Assembly (NCBI GenBank): GCA_040754375.1
Contig: JBFMCT010000012.1
Span: 19,002 to 83,001 of the forward strand
Direction of reading: 5' to 3'
Source of the DNA: Actinomycetota bacterium
GTDB taxonomy: Bacteria; Actinomycetota; Acidimicrobiia; Acidimicrobiales; AC-14
Length of the DNA: 64,000 nt
Both the position numbers and the translations under genes were made by a program. The notes beneath the pieces are model-generated. The model saw only the letters and a list, made by a program, of their open reading frames with translations, searched no databases and had not been told where the DNA came from. Of this stretch, positions 7,976 to 17,364 are shown piece by piece; the first letter of the stretch is position 1, and each line of letters starts with the position of its first letter.

Positions 7976-8658
7976 TGGCAGAAGTACAGCTGGCCGCCGA
8001 GCCGCGGCATGGGACAGGCAGTAGCGAGTCGAGGCGCCTGCGGGGGGAGGGCAAGATCCCCGCGGTCCTCTACGGCCACGGGATCGACGCTCAGGCGGTC
8101 GTCGTCGATGGGCGGGAGCTGAGGGGGGCGCTCAACCGCGAGTCCGGGCTCAACGCCCTGCTGTCGCTCCAGGTGGGCAGCACCCGCCACCTGGCCATGG
8201 CCCGCCAGCTCCAGCGCCACCCCGTGCGGGGCACGGTCAGCCACGTCGACTTCGTGATCGTGCGTCGCGACGAGATCGTTTCGATCGACGTGCCCGTGCG
8301 CCTCGAGGGCGAGGCTGTCGAGGTGTCCCGCTCGGGAGGCGTGATCGACCAGCAGCTCTTCTCGCTGGCCGTGCAGTGCACCCCGGGGGACATCCCGTCG
8401 CACATCGAGGTGGACATCTCGGGCCTGGCCGTGGGCGACGCCGTCCGGGTGGGCGACCTGACCCTGCCCGCCGGTGTGGTCACCGAGGTCGACCCCGACG
8501 AGACCGTCGTGGTGGCGTCGGCGTCCATGGTGGCCGCGGAGATCGCAGCCGAGGACGAGGCCGCCGAGGAGGCGGCCGAGGGTGCGGCCCCAGGCGGGCC
8601 CGGCGATGCGGAAGCGGCCCCTGGCGGGGCCGGCGGCGAACCCGCGGCCGAGGGGTAG
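7975..8658 (+). CDS. rplY: 50S ribosomal protein bL25 (general stress protein Ctc form)
   Basis: Binds 5S rRNA in the central protuberance of the large subunit. The 227-residue two-domain CTC form is seen. The N-terminal L25 domain (RRLRGEGKIPAVLYGHG, then HVDFVIV) is followed by a beta-rich TL5-type domain (EGEAVEVSRSGGVIDQQL...). The tail is acidic and Ala/Gly-rich (from about residue 190), low-complexity and typical of actinobacteria. It is transcribed in line with pth, which starts 37 bases downstream. Confidence 0.95.
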   Translation: MAEVQLAAEPRHGTGSSESRRLRGEGKIPAVLYGHGIDAQAVVVDGRELRGALNRESGLNALLSLQVGSTRHLAMARQLQRHPVRGTVSHVDFVIVRRDEIVSIDVPVRLEGEAVEVSRSGGVIDQQLFSLAVQCTPGDIPSHIEVDISGLAVGDAVRVGDLTLPAGVVTEVDPDETVVVASASMVAAEIAAEDEAAEEAAEGAAPGGPGDAEAAPGGAGGEPAAEG

Positions 8659-8694
8659 CACCTGCTGCGGCCCCGGGAGGGGGAGCGGGCCGAC

Positions 8695-9264
8695 TTGGTC
8701 GTGCTCGGCCTGGGCAACCCCGGTCCCGAGTACGAGGGCACCCGCCACAACCTGGGCGCCGACGTGGTGGCCGTGCTGGCCCGCCGCTTCGGCCTGCCCC
8801 TGCGCAAGGGCAAAGAGCGGTCGCTGGTGGCCGAGGTCCGCACCGACGGCCGCTTCTTGGTGGTCGCCTTCCCCCAGACCTACGTGAACCTCTCGGGCGA
8901 GGCGGCCGCCCGCCTGGCCCGCCGCTTCGGAGTCGAGCACGACCTCAAGCGCATCGTGGTCGTCCACGACGAGCTCGACCTGCCCGCGGGCCGGGTAAAG
9001 GTGAAAGACGGGGGCGGGACGGCCGGCCACAACGGCCTGGAGTCCGTGCGCTCCCACCTGCACACCGGGGCCTTCCTGCGGGTCCGCATCGGCATCGGCC
9101 GACCGCCCGGGCGCCAGCTGGGGGCCGACTACGTCCTGCGCCGCCCGCCCAAGGCCGAGCGGATCGACCTCGACGTGGCCGTGGAGGAGGCGGCTGACGC
9201 CGTTCTCTGCATCCTCACCGACGGCGTGGAGGCGGCCATGAACCGCTTCAACCCCGAACGCTGA
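8695..9264 (+). CDS. pth: Peptidyl-tRNA hydrolase
   Basis: Releases peptides from prematurely dissociated peptidyl-tRNA. The protein has 189 residues from the TTG at 8695, which is preceded by a GGGAGGGGGAG ribosome site; GTG 8701 is an alternative. Family motifs are LGLGNPGPEYEGTRHN with catalytic H18, the Pth loop FPQTYVNLSGE, VVHDELDLP with D92, and GGGTAGHNGL. It follows rplY as in many actinobacteria. Confidence 0.95.
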   Translation: MVVLGLGNPGPEYEGTRHNLGADVVAVLARRFGLPLRKGKERSLVAEVRTDGRFLVVAFPQTYVNLSGEAAARLARRFGVEHDLKRIVVVHDELDLPAGRVKVKDGGGTAGHNGLESVRSHLHTGAFLRVRIGIGRPPGRQLGADYVLRRPPKAERIDLDVAVEEAADAVLCILTDGVEAAMNRFNPER

Positions 9265-9283
9265 GAAAACCTCGGAAAAGGAG

Positions 9284-9315
9284 TTGACCTGGCCCTAGGG
9301 GCCAGGTCGTACTCT
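9284..9315 (+). promoter_or_regulatory. MerR-family-type promoter with palindromic operator
   Basis: A -35 TTGACC (9284-9289) and -10 TACTCT (9310-9315) are separated by 20 bp. An interrupted palindrome fills the spacer and overlaps the -35. Its 10-bp arms GACCTGGCCC (9286-9295) and GGGCCAGGTC (9299-9308) flank a TAG centre. An over-long 19-20 bp spacer with a central dyad starting at the -35 GACC is the classic architecture of MerR-family activated promoters (CueR, ZntR, SoxR). Transcription would start about 15 bases before the Cys-rich gene at 9337. The regulator gene is not in this window. Confidence 0.65.
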
Positions 9316-9336
9316 CTATCCAAGGAGGTGATGACC

Positions 9337-9519
9337 ATGGCTGATGGAGTCTCAGGTGGCTGCGGATGCGGCTGCGGGACCATGACCGTGGGTTCGACCA
9401 CGGCTAGCTGCGGCTGCGGGTGTTCGTCTGACGAGCCCAAGTCGCGTGAACAGGAGATCGCCGAGCTCTCTGCGCTGAGAGACACGATCGACCAGCGCCT
9501 CAAAGAGATCGCGAGCTGA
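9337..9519 (+). CDS. Small Cys-rich protein, possible metal-binding/metallothionein-like
   Basis: A 60-residue protein with two Gly-Cys clusters, each with three alternating cysteines (GCGCGCG and SCGCGCS), followed by a charged helical tail (KSREQEIAELSALRDTID...) likely to form a coiled coil. Six cysteines in two CxCxC knots suggest soft-metal binding. ATG 9337 is chosen because AAGGAGG at 9322-9328 is perfectly spaced; GTG 9328 and ATG 9331 are too close. It has its own MerR-type promoter and a strong terminator. I do not recognise a named family. Confidence 0.7.
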   Translation: MADGVSGGCGCGCGTMTVGSTTASCGCGCSSDEPKSREQEIAELSALRDTIDQRLKEIAS

Positions 9520-9534
9520 CAGAACTGCGTTCGT

Positions 9535-9571
9535 CGCCGAGAGCGTGCCCTGCCGGGGCACGCTCTCGGCG
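9535..9571 (+). terminator. Strong hairpin terminator after the Cys-rich gene
   Basis: A perfect 16-bp stem: the 5' arm spans 9535-9550 (CGCCGAGAGCGTGCCC), loop TGCCG, and the 3' arm 9556-9571. It lies 15 bases after the Cys-rich gene stop and before mfd. There is no U-tract, as is usual in high-GC actinobacteria. It isolates the small gene as a one-gene transcription unit. Confidence 0.8.
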
Positions 9572-9588
9572 CGTAGAGGGGCGGTAGC

Positions 9589-12500
9589 TTGGAGCCGGTG
9601 AGGCTGGAGGCCCTGCCCCCGCTGTTGGCCCGCCACCCCGATATCACGGGGCTGGCGGGCGCGCCTTCGGCGGTGGTGGCCGTGGCCGAACCGGCCCGGG
9701 CCTTCACCGTGGCCGGCCTGGCTCGCCTGTCGGGACGCCACCCGGTGGTGGTGGCCGTCCCCACCACGGCCGAGGCCGAGCGCCTGGCCCACGACCTGCG
9801 GGCCTACCTGGGCGGGCCCGCCGGGCCGGGCGGGCTCGACGACCCCGTCGAGGTGTTCCCGGCCTGGGAGACGCTGCCCTTCGAGCGGGTCAGTCCCGGG
9901 GTCGAGACCATGGGCCGGCGCCTACGGGCCCTGTGGCGCCTGCGCCACCCCGACCGGGAACCCAAGGTCGTGGTCGCGCCGGTGCGCGCCCTGGTCCAGC
10001 GGCTCGGTCCCCACGTCGAGGAGGTGGCGCCCGTCGCCATCGCCCCCGGCGACGTGCTCGACCCCACCGACCTGGTGGCCCGGCTGGTCAGCCTGGGTTA
10101 CCGGCGCGAGTACCAGGTCGAGCACCGGGGCGAGGTGGCCCGCCGAGGCTCGATCGTCGACGTCTTCCCGTCCACGGCCGACGCCCCCGTACGCATCGAC
10201 TTGTGGGGCGACGAGGTCGACCGCCTGACCCGGATAACGGTGGCCGACCAGCGTTCGGCGGCCGACGTGGAACGGGTCGAGCTGTTCCCCTGCCGGGAGG
10301 TGCTGCCCACCGGCGAGGTCAGGGACCGGGCCGCCCGGCTGGTGGCGTCCGAGCCCTGGGGCCGCGAGCAGTGGGAGCGGCTGTCCGAGGGGGCGACCTT
10401 CGACGGCATGGAGTCGTGGCTGCCGTGGCTGGCGGGCGACGACCCGGCGACCAGTGAGCACGTGCTCTTCGACCTCATCGGGCCGGGCGCCCAGGTGCTG
10501 CTCGTGGAGCCCCGGCGCATGCGCGACCGGGCCAAGGAACTGCTGGAGGAGGAGGCCGCCCTGGCCGCCTCTCTGGCCCAGACGTGGGGGGCATCACCCG
10601 ATCGCGAGTGGCCCCGGCTCCACCTGCCCTTCGACCGCCTGCTGGCCCACACGCGCGCTCCGGCGTGGACGGTCGTCAACGTGGCCGAAGGCCCCGACAC
10701 GGTGAACTTGGGTGCGACCGGGTGGGTGCCGGTGGCCGGGGGTGCCCAGCGGCTGGCCCACCAGGTGGGCGACCTGCTGGGCAAGGGCTTCCAGGTGGTG
10801 GTGGCGGCCGACGGCCTGGGCTCGGCTGCCCGCATCGCCTCGACCCTCTCGGACGAGGGCGTGGCCCTGCCCGTCCTGGGCCCGGGCGCCGACGTGCGGG
10901 CCGCCCCCGGGGGTTCGATCGTGGTCGAGCCCCTGGAGCGGGGGTTCGTCCTGCCCGACGTGAAGCTGGCCGTGCTGACCGAGAGCGACGTGACCGGGCG
11001 CCGCCGCCCCCACCGCCAGCCCCGGCCCCGGCGGACCGACGCCCAGGGGTTCTTCGAGGACCTCAAGGCGGGCGACTTCGTCGTCCACCACCACCACGGG
11101 GTGGGCCGCTACGGGGGCATGGTCACCCGCTCGATCGGGGGGACCGAGCGCGACTACCTGCTGCTGGAGTACCGGGGCGGCGACAAGCTCTACGTGCCCT
11201 CCGACCAGATCGACGTGATCCGCCACTACACCGGGGGGGAGACGCCGACGCTCCACCGCCTGGGCGGCTCGGACTGGCAGAAGACCCGGGCCCGGGTCCG
11301 CTCGGCCGTCAGGGAGATCGCCCAGGAACTGGTCGTGCTCTACCAGAAGCGGCTGGCCAGCCCGGGCCACGCCTTCCCCCCCGACACGCCGTGGCAGCGG
11401 GAGCTGGAGGAGGCGTTCCCCTTCCGCGAGACCCCCGACCAGCTCAAGGCCATCGCCGACGTCAAGGGAGACATGGAGGGCCCTACCCCCATGGACCGGC
11501 TGGTGTGCGGCGACGTCGGGTTCGGCAAGACCGAGGTGGCCATCCGGGCCATGTTCAAGGCCGTGCAGGACGGCAAGCAGGTGGCCGTGCTCGTCCCCAC
11601 GACCCTGCTGGCCCAGCAGCACTTCCAGACGTTCTCCGAGCGTTTCGCCGGCTACCCGGTCCGCGTCGAGGTTCTGTCGCGCTTTCTGACCCCGGGCCAG
11701 GCCCGCAAGGTGGTCGGGGGGGTGACCTCGGGGGCGGTGGACGTGGTGGTCGGCACCCACCGCCTCCTGTCGGCGGACGTCAAGTTCAAGGACCTGGGGC
11801 TGCTGGTGGTCGACGAGGAGCAGCGTTTCGGAGTGACCCACAAGGAGGCCATCAAGAAGTTCAAGGCCGACGTGGACGTGCTCACCCTGACCGCCACGCC
11901 CATCCCCCGGACCCTGGAGATGAGCCTCACCGGCATCCGCGACCTGACCCTGCTCAACACCCCCCCGGCCGAGCGCCAGCCCATCCTCACCTACGTGGGG
12001 GGCTACGACGAGCGGGCCGTCACCGAGGCCATCCGGCGTGAGCTCCTGCGCGAGGGCCAGGTGTTCTTCGTCCACAACCGTGTGTACGACATCGAGAACG
12101 TGGCCGCTCGCCTGCGCGAGCTGGTGCCCGAGGCTCGCATCGCCGTGGCCCACGGCCAGATGGACGAGGCCCTGCTGGAGCGCATGGTGCTCGACTTCTG
12201 GGAGGGTGACTACGACGTGCTGGTCTGCACCACGATCATCGAGTCGGGCATCGACATGCCCACGGTGAACACGCTGGTCGTAGACCGGGCCGACCTGATG
12301 GGCCTGGGCCAGCTCCACCAGCTCCGGGGCCGGGTCGGCCGGGCCGGCCAGCGGGCCTACGCCTACCTGTTCTTCCCACCCGAGCGCCAGCTCTCCGAGG
12401 AGGCCTACGAGCGGCTGAAGACCATCGGCGAGCAGACCGAGCTGGGCTCGGGGTTCAAGATCGCCATGCGCGACCTGGAGATCCGAGGTGCCGGCAACCT

Positions 12501-13065
12501 GCTGGGGGCCAGCCAGTCGGGCCACATCGCGGCCGTGGGCTACGACCTCTACGTGCAGATGGTGGCCGAGGCGGTGGCCGAGCTGAAGGGCGAGCCCGCG
12601 AAGGAGCCTGCCGAGGTGCGCCTGGACGTACCCGTGGACGCCCACCTGCCTCGGGACTACGTGGCCAAGGAGGAACTGCGCCTTGAGGCCTACCGCCGGC
12701 TGGCGGCCGTCACGACCGGGGCCGAGGTCGACGACATCGCGGCCGAGTGGGCCGACCGCTACGGGCCGCCCCCCGAGCCTGCCCAGGCCCTGCTGCGGGT
12801 GGCCCGGCTGCGCTCGGAGGCCGTGCGCACCGGCCTGCGGGAGGTGACCGTGGCCCGGGACGTGGCCCGCATGGCCCCTCTCGCCCTCAAGGCCAGCCAG
12901 CGCATCCGGCTCCAGCGCCTGTTCCCCAAGGCCGTCTACAAGGAGGACCTGGGCCAGCTCGTCATCCCTGTCCGTCCCGGTCACGACGCAGCCGAGGCGC
13001 TCATCACCCTCCTGGGGGTGTTGGTCCCTCCCGAACCGCAGCCGGTACCATCGGCGGCACCGTGA
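9589..13065 (+). CDS. mfd: Transcription-repair coupling factor
   Basis: Translocase that removes RNA polymerase stalled at DNA lesions and recruits UvrA. The 1158-residue protein has the UvrB-like N-terminal module, a CarD-like RNAP-interacting domain ([13 protein letters not shown] near residue 495), and a RecG-type ATPase with Walker A GDVGFGKT (641-648) and DEEQ (742-745). Further on are TATPIPRTL, the [17 protein letters not shown] segment, and the C-terminal TRCF domain. TTG 9589 has a GAGGGGCGG ribosome site; GTG 9598 is an alternative. It ends in a GTGA overlap with the PpiC lipoprotein gene, matching the actinobacterial mfd-lipoprotein-mazG order. Confidence 0.96.
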   Translation: MEPVRLEALPPLLARHPDITGLAGAPSAVVAVAEPARAFTVAGLARLSGRHPVVVAVPTTAEAERLAHDLRAYLGGPAGPGGLDDPVEVFPAWETLPFERVSPGVETMGRRLRALWRLRHPDREPKVVVAPVRALVQRLGPHVEEVAPVAIAPGDVLDPTDLVARLVSLGYRREYQVEHRGEVARRGSIVDVFPSTADAPVRIDLWGDEVDRLTRITVADQRSAADVERVELFPCREVLPTGEVRDRAARLVASEPWGREQWERLSEGATFDGMESWLPWLAGDDPATSEHVLFDLIGPGAQVLLVEPRRMRDRAKELLEEEAALAASLAQTWGASPDREWPRLHLPFDRLLAHTRAPAWTVVNVAEGPDTVNLGATGWVPVAGGAQRLAHQVGDLLGKGFQVVVAADGLGSAARIASTLSDEGVALPVLGPGADVRAAPGGSIVVEPLERGFVLPDVKLAVLTESDVTGRRRPHRQPRPRRTDAQGFFEDLKAGDFVVHHHHGVGRYGGMVTRSIGGTERDYLLLEYRGGDKLYVPSDQIDVIRHYTGGETPTLHRLGGSDWQKTRARVRSAVREIAQELVVLYQKRLASPGHAFPPDTPWQRELEEAFPFRETPDQLKAIADVKGDMEGPTPMDRLVCGDVGFGKTEVAIRAMFKAVQDGKQVAVLVPTTLLAQQHFQTFSERFAGYPVRVEVLSRFLTPGQARKVVGGVTSGAVDVVVGTHRLLSADVKFKDLGLLVVDEEQRFGVTHKEAIKKFKADVDVLTLTATPIPRTLEMSLTGIRDLTLLNTPPAERQPILTYVGGYDERAVTEAIRRELLREGQVFFVHNRVYDIENVAARLRELVPEARIAVAHGQMDEALLERMVLDFWEGDYDVLVCTTIIESGIDMPTVNTLVVDRADLMGLGQLHQLRGRVGRAGQRAYAYLFFPPERQLSEEAYERLKTIGEQTELGSGFKIAMRDLEIRGAGNLLGASQSGHIAAVGYDLYVQMVAEAVAELKGEPAKEPAEVRLDVPVDAHLPRDYVAKEELRLEAYRRLAAVTTGAEVDDIAAEWADRYGPPPEPAQALLRVARLRSEAVRTGLREVTVARDVARMAPLALKASQRIRLQRLFPKAVYKEDLGQLVIPVRPGHDAAEALITLLGVLVPPEPQPVPSAAP

Positions 13066-14093
13066 ACAGACGCTCGCTTGGTCCGGCCGCGCTCGCAGCC
13101 AGCGCGGCCCTGCTCCTCCTGCTCACCGCCTGTGGTTCGGTGAGCCCCTATGCCGCCCGCGTCGACGGGCAGTCGATCAGCCAGAAGGACCTCGAGGGCG
13201 AGATGAGGGCCATCGCCGCCAACGAGGCCTACGTGGCCCAGATCGAGTCCCGCCTCCCCGTCCGGGGCAGCGGGGCGGGCACGTTCGACGCCGTGTTCAC
13301 CGCCCAGGTGCTGGGACGCCAGGTGCAGTACGTCCTCGTCGAGCGGGAGATCGAGCGCCGCCAGATCCGGGTCACCGAGGCCGACCTCCAAGGCGTCCGC
13401 ACCGAGGTGGCCGCCCAGGCCGGCGGTGAGGAAGTGTTCAACGGCTTCTCGGCCGACTACCAGCGCACGCTCGTCGAGCGGGCGGCCAAAGTCGACGCCC
13501 TGACGGTGGCCCTGACCGGCCAGAAGGCCGGGGAGGAAGCCTACCGGGCCTTCTTCGAGGCCAACCGGGACGAGTTCGCCGAGGCGTGCGTGAGCCACAT
13601 CCTGGTGACTTCCCAGGACCGGGCGGCCGAGCTGAAAGCCCGCCTCGACGGCGGCGAGTCGTTCGGGGCGGTGGCCCGGGCCGACTCCCAGGACACCCAG
13701 AGCGCGGCCCAAGACGGCGACCTGGGGTGCAACATCACCACCGAGAGCTATGCCGGCGCCCCCGAGCTCACCCGGGTCATCTTCGAGCAGCCCGTGGGCG
13801 AGGTGGCCGGGCCGGTGCAGACCCAGTTCGGGTTCCACGTGGTGCTCGTGCGGTCCCGAACCGTCCCGACCTACGAGCAGGCCTCCACCCGGGCCCGCCA
13901 GCAGGTCGTAGCCGCCGGCCTCAACATGCTCCAGGAGTGGATCACGGCGGCCGTGGCCGAGGCCGACATCGAGGTGAACCCCCGCTACGGCACGTTCGAC
14001 AAGCAAGCCCTGACGGTCACGCCGCCGACCCTGCCCTCGACGACAGTCCCGGACAGCCCCCCAGTGAGCGGGATACAGCCCCTCAACCCGTGA
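13062..14093 (+). CDS. PpiC/SurA-type peptidyl-prolyl isomerase lipoprotein
   Basis: Exported folding catalyst. The N-terminus has a basic start, a hydrophobic stretch and the lipobox LLTAC at about residues 22-26, so it should be lipidated and anchored outside the membrane. A SurA-like N-terminal helical region precedes a parvulin domain (CVSHILVTSQDRAAELKARL, DLGCNI, and the closing QTQFGFHVVLV). The C-terminal tail is Thr/Pro-rich. GTG 13062 overlaps the mfd TGA, and its own TGA overlaps the mazG start. Confidence 0.88.
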   Translation: MNRRSLGPAALAASAALLLLLTACGSVSPYAARVDGQSISQKDLEGEMRAIAANEAYVAQIESRLPVRGSGAGTFDAVFTAQVLGRQVQYVLVEREIERRQIRVTEADLQGVRTEVAAQAGGEEVFNGFSADYQRTLVERAAKVDALTVALTGQKAGEEAYRAFFEANRDEFAEACVSHILVTSQDRAAELKARLDGGESFGAVARADSQDTQSAAQDGDLGCNITTESYAGAPELTRVIFEQPVGEVAGPVQTQFGFHVVLVRSRTVPTYEQASTRARQQVVAAGLNMLQEWITAAVAEADIEVNPRYGTFDKQALTVTPPTLPSTTVPDSPPVSGIQPLNP

Positions 14094-15469
14094 CCCCCAC
14101 GGTGGTGGTCGTGGGGCTGGGCCCGGCCGGGCCCGGCTTGATGACAGGCGAGGCCGTGTCGGCGGTGGCGCGGGTAGCCGAGGCCGCCCGGTTCGTGCGG
14201 ACCACCCGCCACCCGGCGGCCACGGCGGTGCCCGGGGCCGCCAGCTTCGACGCCCTCTACCAGCGGGCCGCGACCCTGGACGAGGTCTACGGGGGCATCG
14301 TCGACACCCTGGCCGAGGCGGCCGCCGACCACGGCGAGGTCGTCTACGCCGTACCGGGTTCACCCATGGTGGCCGAGCGCTCGGTCGAGCTCCTGCTGGC
14401 CGACCCCCGGGTGGAAGTGGAGGTCGTGGCCGGCCTGTCGTTCCTCGACCTGGCCTGGGCCCGGCTCGGCGTCGACCCCCTGGCCGCAGGTGTCCGGCTG
14501 GTCGACGGCCACCGCTTCGAGGTGGAGGCGGCCGGGGAACGAGGGCCGCTGCTGGTGGCCCAGTGCGACTCCCGGGGCGTGCTGTCGGCCGTCAAGCTGG
14601 CCGTCGAGGGCGAGCCGCCGCCTGGGGCCTTCGTCCTCCACCACCTGGGGCTGGCCGACGAGCGGGTGTGGGAGGTGCCCTGGGCGGAGATCGACCGCCA
14701 AGTCGAGCCCGACCACCTCACCTCGCTGTGGGTGCCCGAGCTGGCCGACCCGGTGGCCGGCGAAGTGGCCCGGTTCGCCGAGATGGTGCGCACGCTGCGC
14801 GAACGGTGCCCGTGGGACCGGGAGCAGACGCACCAGAGTCTCACCCGGCACCTGCTGGAGGAGACCTACGAGGTGCTCGACGCCATCGAGGCTCTGGAGG
14901 GCACGGGCGACTACGGGCACTTGGAGGAGGAACTGGGCGACCTGCTGTTCCAGGTCGTGTTCCACGCCACGCTGGCGGCCGAGGCCGGCCAGTTCACGCT
15001 GGCCGACGTGGCCCGGCGAGTGCACGACAAGCTCGTCACCCGCCACCCCCACGTGTTCGGGGACGTCGAAGCCGACACCCCCGGTCAGGTCATGCGTAAC
15101 TGGGAGCACATCAAGCAGGCCGAGAAGGGTTCGGCCAGCCTCATGGACGGCATCGCCGGCCACCTGCCGTCGCTGCTCTACGCCCACAAGGTGCAGCGCA
15201 AGGCGGCCTCGGTGGGGATATCGGGGGCGGGCGAGAGCGAGCGGGCGCCCGTGCCGGCGGGGATCGGGGAGCGCCTGTTCGACCTGGTGGGGGAGGCCCG
15301 GGAGGCCGACGTCGACCCCGAGAGCGCCCTGCGGGCCACCTCGGTGCGCTTCCGCGACCGGTTCATGGCCATGGAGCGGCTGGCCGTGGACGCGGGCGTG
15401 GACCTGCGCCACGCCTCCCGCGAGACGGTGGCGGCCTTGTGGGAGAAGACCGGTCAGTCGTCCTGCTGA
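14090..15469 (+). CDS. mazG: YabN-like fusion: tetrapyrrole-methylase domain plus MazG nucleotide pyrophosphohydrolase
   Basis: The N-terminal ~220 residues have the SAM-dependent tetrapyrrole methylase fold (VVVVGLGPAGPGLMT, VVYAVPGSPMVAE). The C-terminal ~230 residues are a MazG NTP pyrophosphohydrolase with metal motifs in CPWDREQTHQSLTRHLLEE (EExxE helix) and EEELGDLLFQVVFHA (EExxD). MazG hydrolyses non-canonical or excess NTPs and modulates stress signalling. The fused architecture is the YabN type known in firmicutes and others. The GTG start sits in the stop of the PpiC gene. The 3' end overlaps the convergent nuclease gene by 16 bases. Confidence 0.9.
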   Translation: MTPTVVVVGLGPAGPGLMTGEAVSAVARVAEAARFVRTTRHPAATAVPGAASFDALYQRAATLDEVYGGIVDTLAEAAADHGEVVYAVPGSPMVAERSVELLLADPRVEVEVVAGLSFLDLAWARLGVDPLAAGVRLVDGHRFEVEAAGERGPLLVAQCDSRGVLSAVKLAVEGEPPPGAFVLHHLGLADERVWEVPWAEIDRQVEPDHLTSLWVPELADPVAGEVARFAEMVRTLRERCPWDREQTHQSLTRHLLEETYEVLDAIEALEGTGDYGHLEEELGDLLFQVVFHATLAAEAGQFTLADVARRVHDKLVTRHPHVFGDVEADTPGQVMRNWEHIKQAEKGSASLMDGIAGHLPSLLYAHKVQRKAASVGISGAGESERAPVPAGIGERLFDLVGEAREADVDPESALRATSVRFRDRFMAMERLAVDAGVDLRHASRETVAALWEKTGQSSC

Positions 15470-16398
15470 TCCCGCCGGGCCCATTCGGCCGCCCCGGGGC
15501 ACGTGTCCCGCGCTCGGCAGTAGCGGCACCGGGGGCACGGGGTGACCTCGGGGGGACGCAGGCCGGCCCGGACCTCGATGAGCCGGGCCACGCCCTCCTC
15601 GGTGCGCCGCAGCGCAGCCTCCAGGGTCTGGTCGGTGACGTCTTCGACCGCGAAGCTGGCCGACTCGAGGTAGTAGCTGGCCACCCGGAAGGGGGGCACG
15701 CCGATGCGCAGCGCCTGCACCAGGGCGTAGAAGCGCAGGTCGTCGAGATGGGACGGGTAGTGGCCGCCGGTCTTCAGGTCGACGAACAGGCACCGGGCCT
15801 CCGATCCCCGGGCCTGGCCCAGCACCAGGTCGATCTTGCCCGACAAGGCGACCCGCCCGCCGCACAGGTCGACCCGCACGGGCAGCTCGGTGCGAGGGTG
15901 CCACTTCGGGCGCAGGGGCGGCCAGCACTCCAGGAAGGTCGACACGGAGGTGGCCGCCCGGCCCCGGAGGTCGCCCCGTGACGGGCCCGCCAGCTCGCTC
16001 AGGAAGCTGCCCAGCGACGAACGCTCGTCGGCCTCCATCTCGGCCATGGCGTGGTCGACGAGCTCCAGGGGAGGGACCTCCCCGTCGAGGGCGACCGACA
16101 GCTGGATGGCCCGGTGGGTGACCTCACCCTCGGCCGTGGCCCCGTTCCACCCCTGCCAGTCGAGCTCGGCCAGGTAGTTGGACTCGCAGGCGTGGACCTG
16201 GGCCAGGGCACTCTTGGACACCCGCAGGGGGGCGTCGAGCGACTCGGCCAGCGGCGCCAACGACCCCTCGAGCCGGGCCCGTAGCTCGTCGCCCAGCGAT
16301 CGGTCGAAGGTGGGCCGAGGCTGGTCGCGCGCCATCAGCTCGACCACCACCCGCCGCTGGGCCGGGGTGAGCGCCGCCTCCCAGTCCATGGGGGGCAC
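15454..16398 (-). CDS. RecB/Cas4-like PD-(D/E)XK nuclease with Fe-S cysteines
   Basis: A 314-residue nuclease of the RecB family. Catalytic residues fit H95 (EGEVTHR), D190 (GKIDLVL), D207 and K209 (VDLKTG), with a Q/Y motif in RFYALVQAL. The cysteine arrangement of Cas4 and AddB is present: C71 near the N-terminus, then C291-x2-C294-x5-C300 at the C-terminus, with an extra C288. This predicts a 4Fe-4S cluster clamping the domain. No cas genes or CRISPR array are nearby, so a stand-alone repair role is more likely. The start is GTG 16398 or ATG 16389. Confidence 0.85.
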   Translation of the reverse strand: MPPMDWEAALTPAQRRVVVELMARDQPRPTFDRSLGDELRARLEGSLAPLAESLDAPLRVSKSALAQVHACESNYLAELDWQGWNGATAEGEVTHRAIQLSVALDGEVPPLELVDHAMAEMEADERSSLGSFLSELAGPSRGDLRGRAATSVSTFLECWPPLRPKWHPRTELPVRVDLCGGRVALSGKIDLVLGQARGSEARCLFVDLKTGGHYPSHLDDLRFYALVQALRIGVPPFRVASYYLESASFAVEDVTDQTLEAALRRTEEGVARLIEVRAGLRPPEVTPCPRCRYCRARDTCPGAAEWARRDQQDD

Positions 16399-16427
16399 GC
16401 TACCGGCCGGGTGTGACGGCCGGCTGC

Positions 16428-17312
16428 CTACCCCTTCTTGCGGGCCCTGGCCGTGGCCAGTGCTCCTCCGATGGCGACTGCCGCCCCGCCCATGGCCCCG
16501 AGCAGGAACACGGCGTAGCCCAGCCGGGCGAAGGGCGGCGGGGACAGGCCCTGGGAGGTGAACTGGTGGATCTGGTTACGGACGGCCAGCAGGCTCCCGG
16601 TGGCCAGCACCAGGGCCACCGGGGGTACCGCCAGGATGGCCACGCTCACCAGCCGCTCCTGGCCGGCCGTGAGCACGTGGCCCAGCAGGGTGGGCATGGC
16701 CAGCAGGGCGAGGCCCACCACGAGGTAGAGGATGGCGGGCGCCCCCAGCCCGCCGAAGGGGAACCCCAGCCGGTGGAACAGGTCGGTCTCGATGCCCGTG
16801 GGTTCGAGCTGGTCGGCCCGGATCACGAAGCCCTCGGCGACGGCCGCGATGACCTGCCCGGCGACCACCCCCACCAGCCCGGCGCCGAGCATGGCCAGCA
16901 GTCCCGCCATGCGGGCCTGGCGGCCGGTCGTCGGCACCGAGTAGTCGGCGTCGTAGGCCGTGGGCGGTCGCCCGAAGTCGGCCCGGGGAGCCCGCGGCGG
17001 CCCGTTGCGGGAGCCGGGACCACCCGGCCCCCGCCCCGCCCCCGCCCCGCCCTGCCCCGCCGGCCCCCCACCGCCCGTTCCGGTCTCGGGTGCACCCCCC
17101 GGCCCGCGCCCCCCCGGCCTCCCGCCCCCGCCCGGGCCGCCCCCGCTGGGACCGTTCGCCCCGCCGCCCGGCCCACCCCCGGGACGGTCGGCGGGACCGG
17201 AAGAGGGGTGGGCGCCCGTGCCCGCACCCGGGCCTGCGGGCGCGACCGGCGGGGGGGTGGGGCTATCGGCGTCGCCGGGCGGTTGCGGGTCTCGGGGGTC
17301 GTCCATGGCCAT
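16428..17312 (-). CDS. Membrane protein with long Gly/Pro-rich N-terminal region
   Basis: The 294-residue protein begins with ~130 residues of low-complexity Pro/Gly repeats (many PGGG and GGP units), then four predicted transmembrane segments (around AGLLAMLGAGLVGVV, APAILYLVVGLALL, LVSVAILAVPPVALVLATG, LGYAVFLLGAMGGAAVA) and a basic C-terminus. No enzyme motif is seen. ATG 17312 is the first start after a divergent promoter gap, and MDDP at 17306 is an alternative. Function is unknown. Confidence 0.7.
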   Translation of the reverse strand: MAMDDPRDPQPPGDADSPTPPPVAPAGPGAGTGAHPSSGPADRPGGGPGGGANGPSGGGPGGGGRPGGRGPGGAPETGTGGGGPAGQGGAGAGRGPGGPGSRNGPPRAPRADFGRPPTAYDADYSVPTTGRQARMAGLLAMLGAGLVGVVAGQVIAAVAEGFVIRADQLEPTGIETDLFHRLGFPFGGLGAPAILYLVVGLALLAMPTLLGHVLTAGQERLVSVAILAVPPVALVLATGSLLAVRNQIHQFTSQGLSPPPFARLGYAVFLLGAMGGAAVAIGGALATARARKKG

Positions 17313-17364
17313 AGCCTGACCGCTGGCGGGGCCGGCTGTCACACACCGCTGGCATGCTGGTCGG

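Noticed and set aside
10594..12984. Minus-strand frame of 796 codons opposite mfd
   Set aside because: A GC-rich antisense shadow: His/Gly/Val-rich composition without motifs, while the plus strand encodes a complete Mfd.
15454..16398. Type I CRISPR-associated Cas4
   Set aside because: No other cas gene and no repeat-spacer array anywhere in the window.
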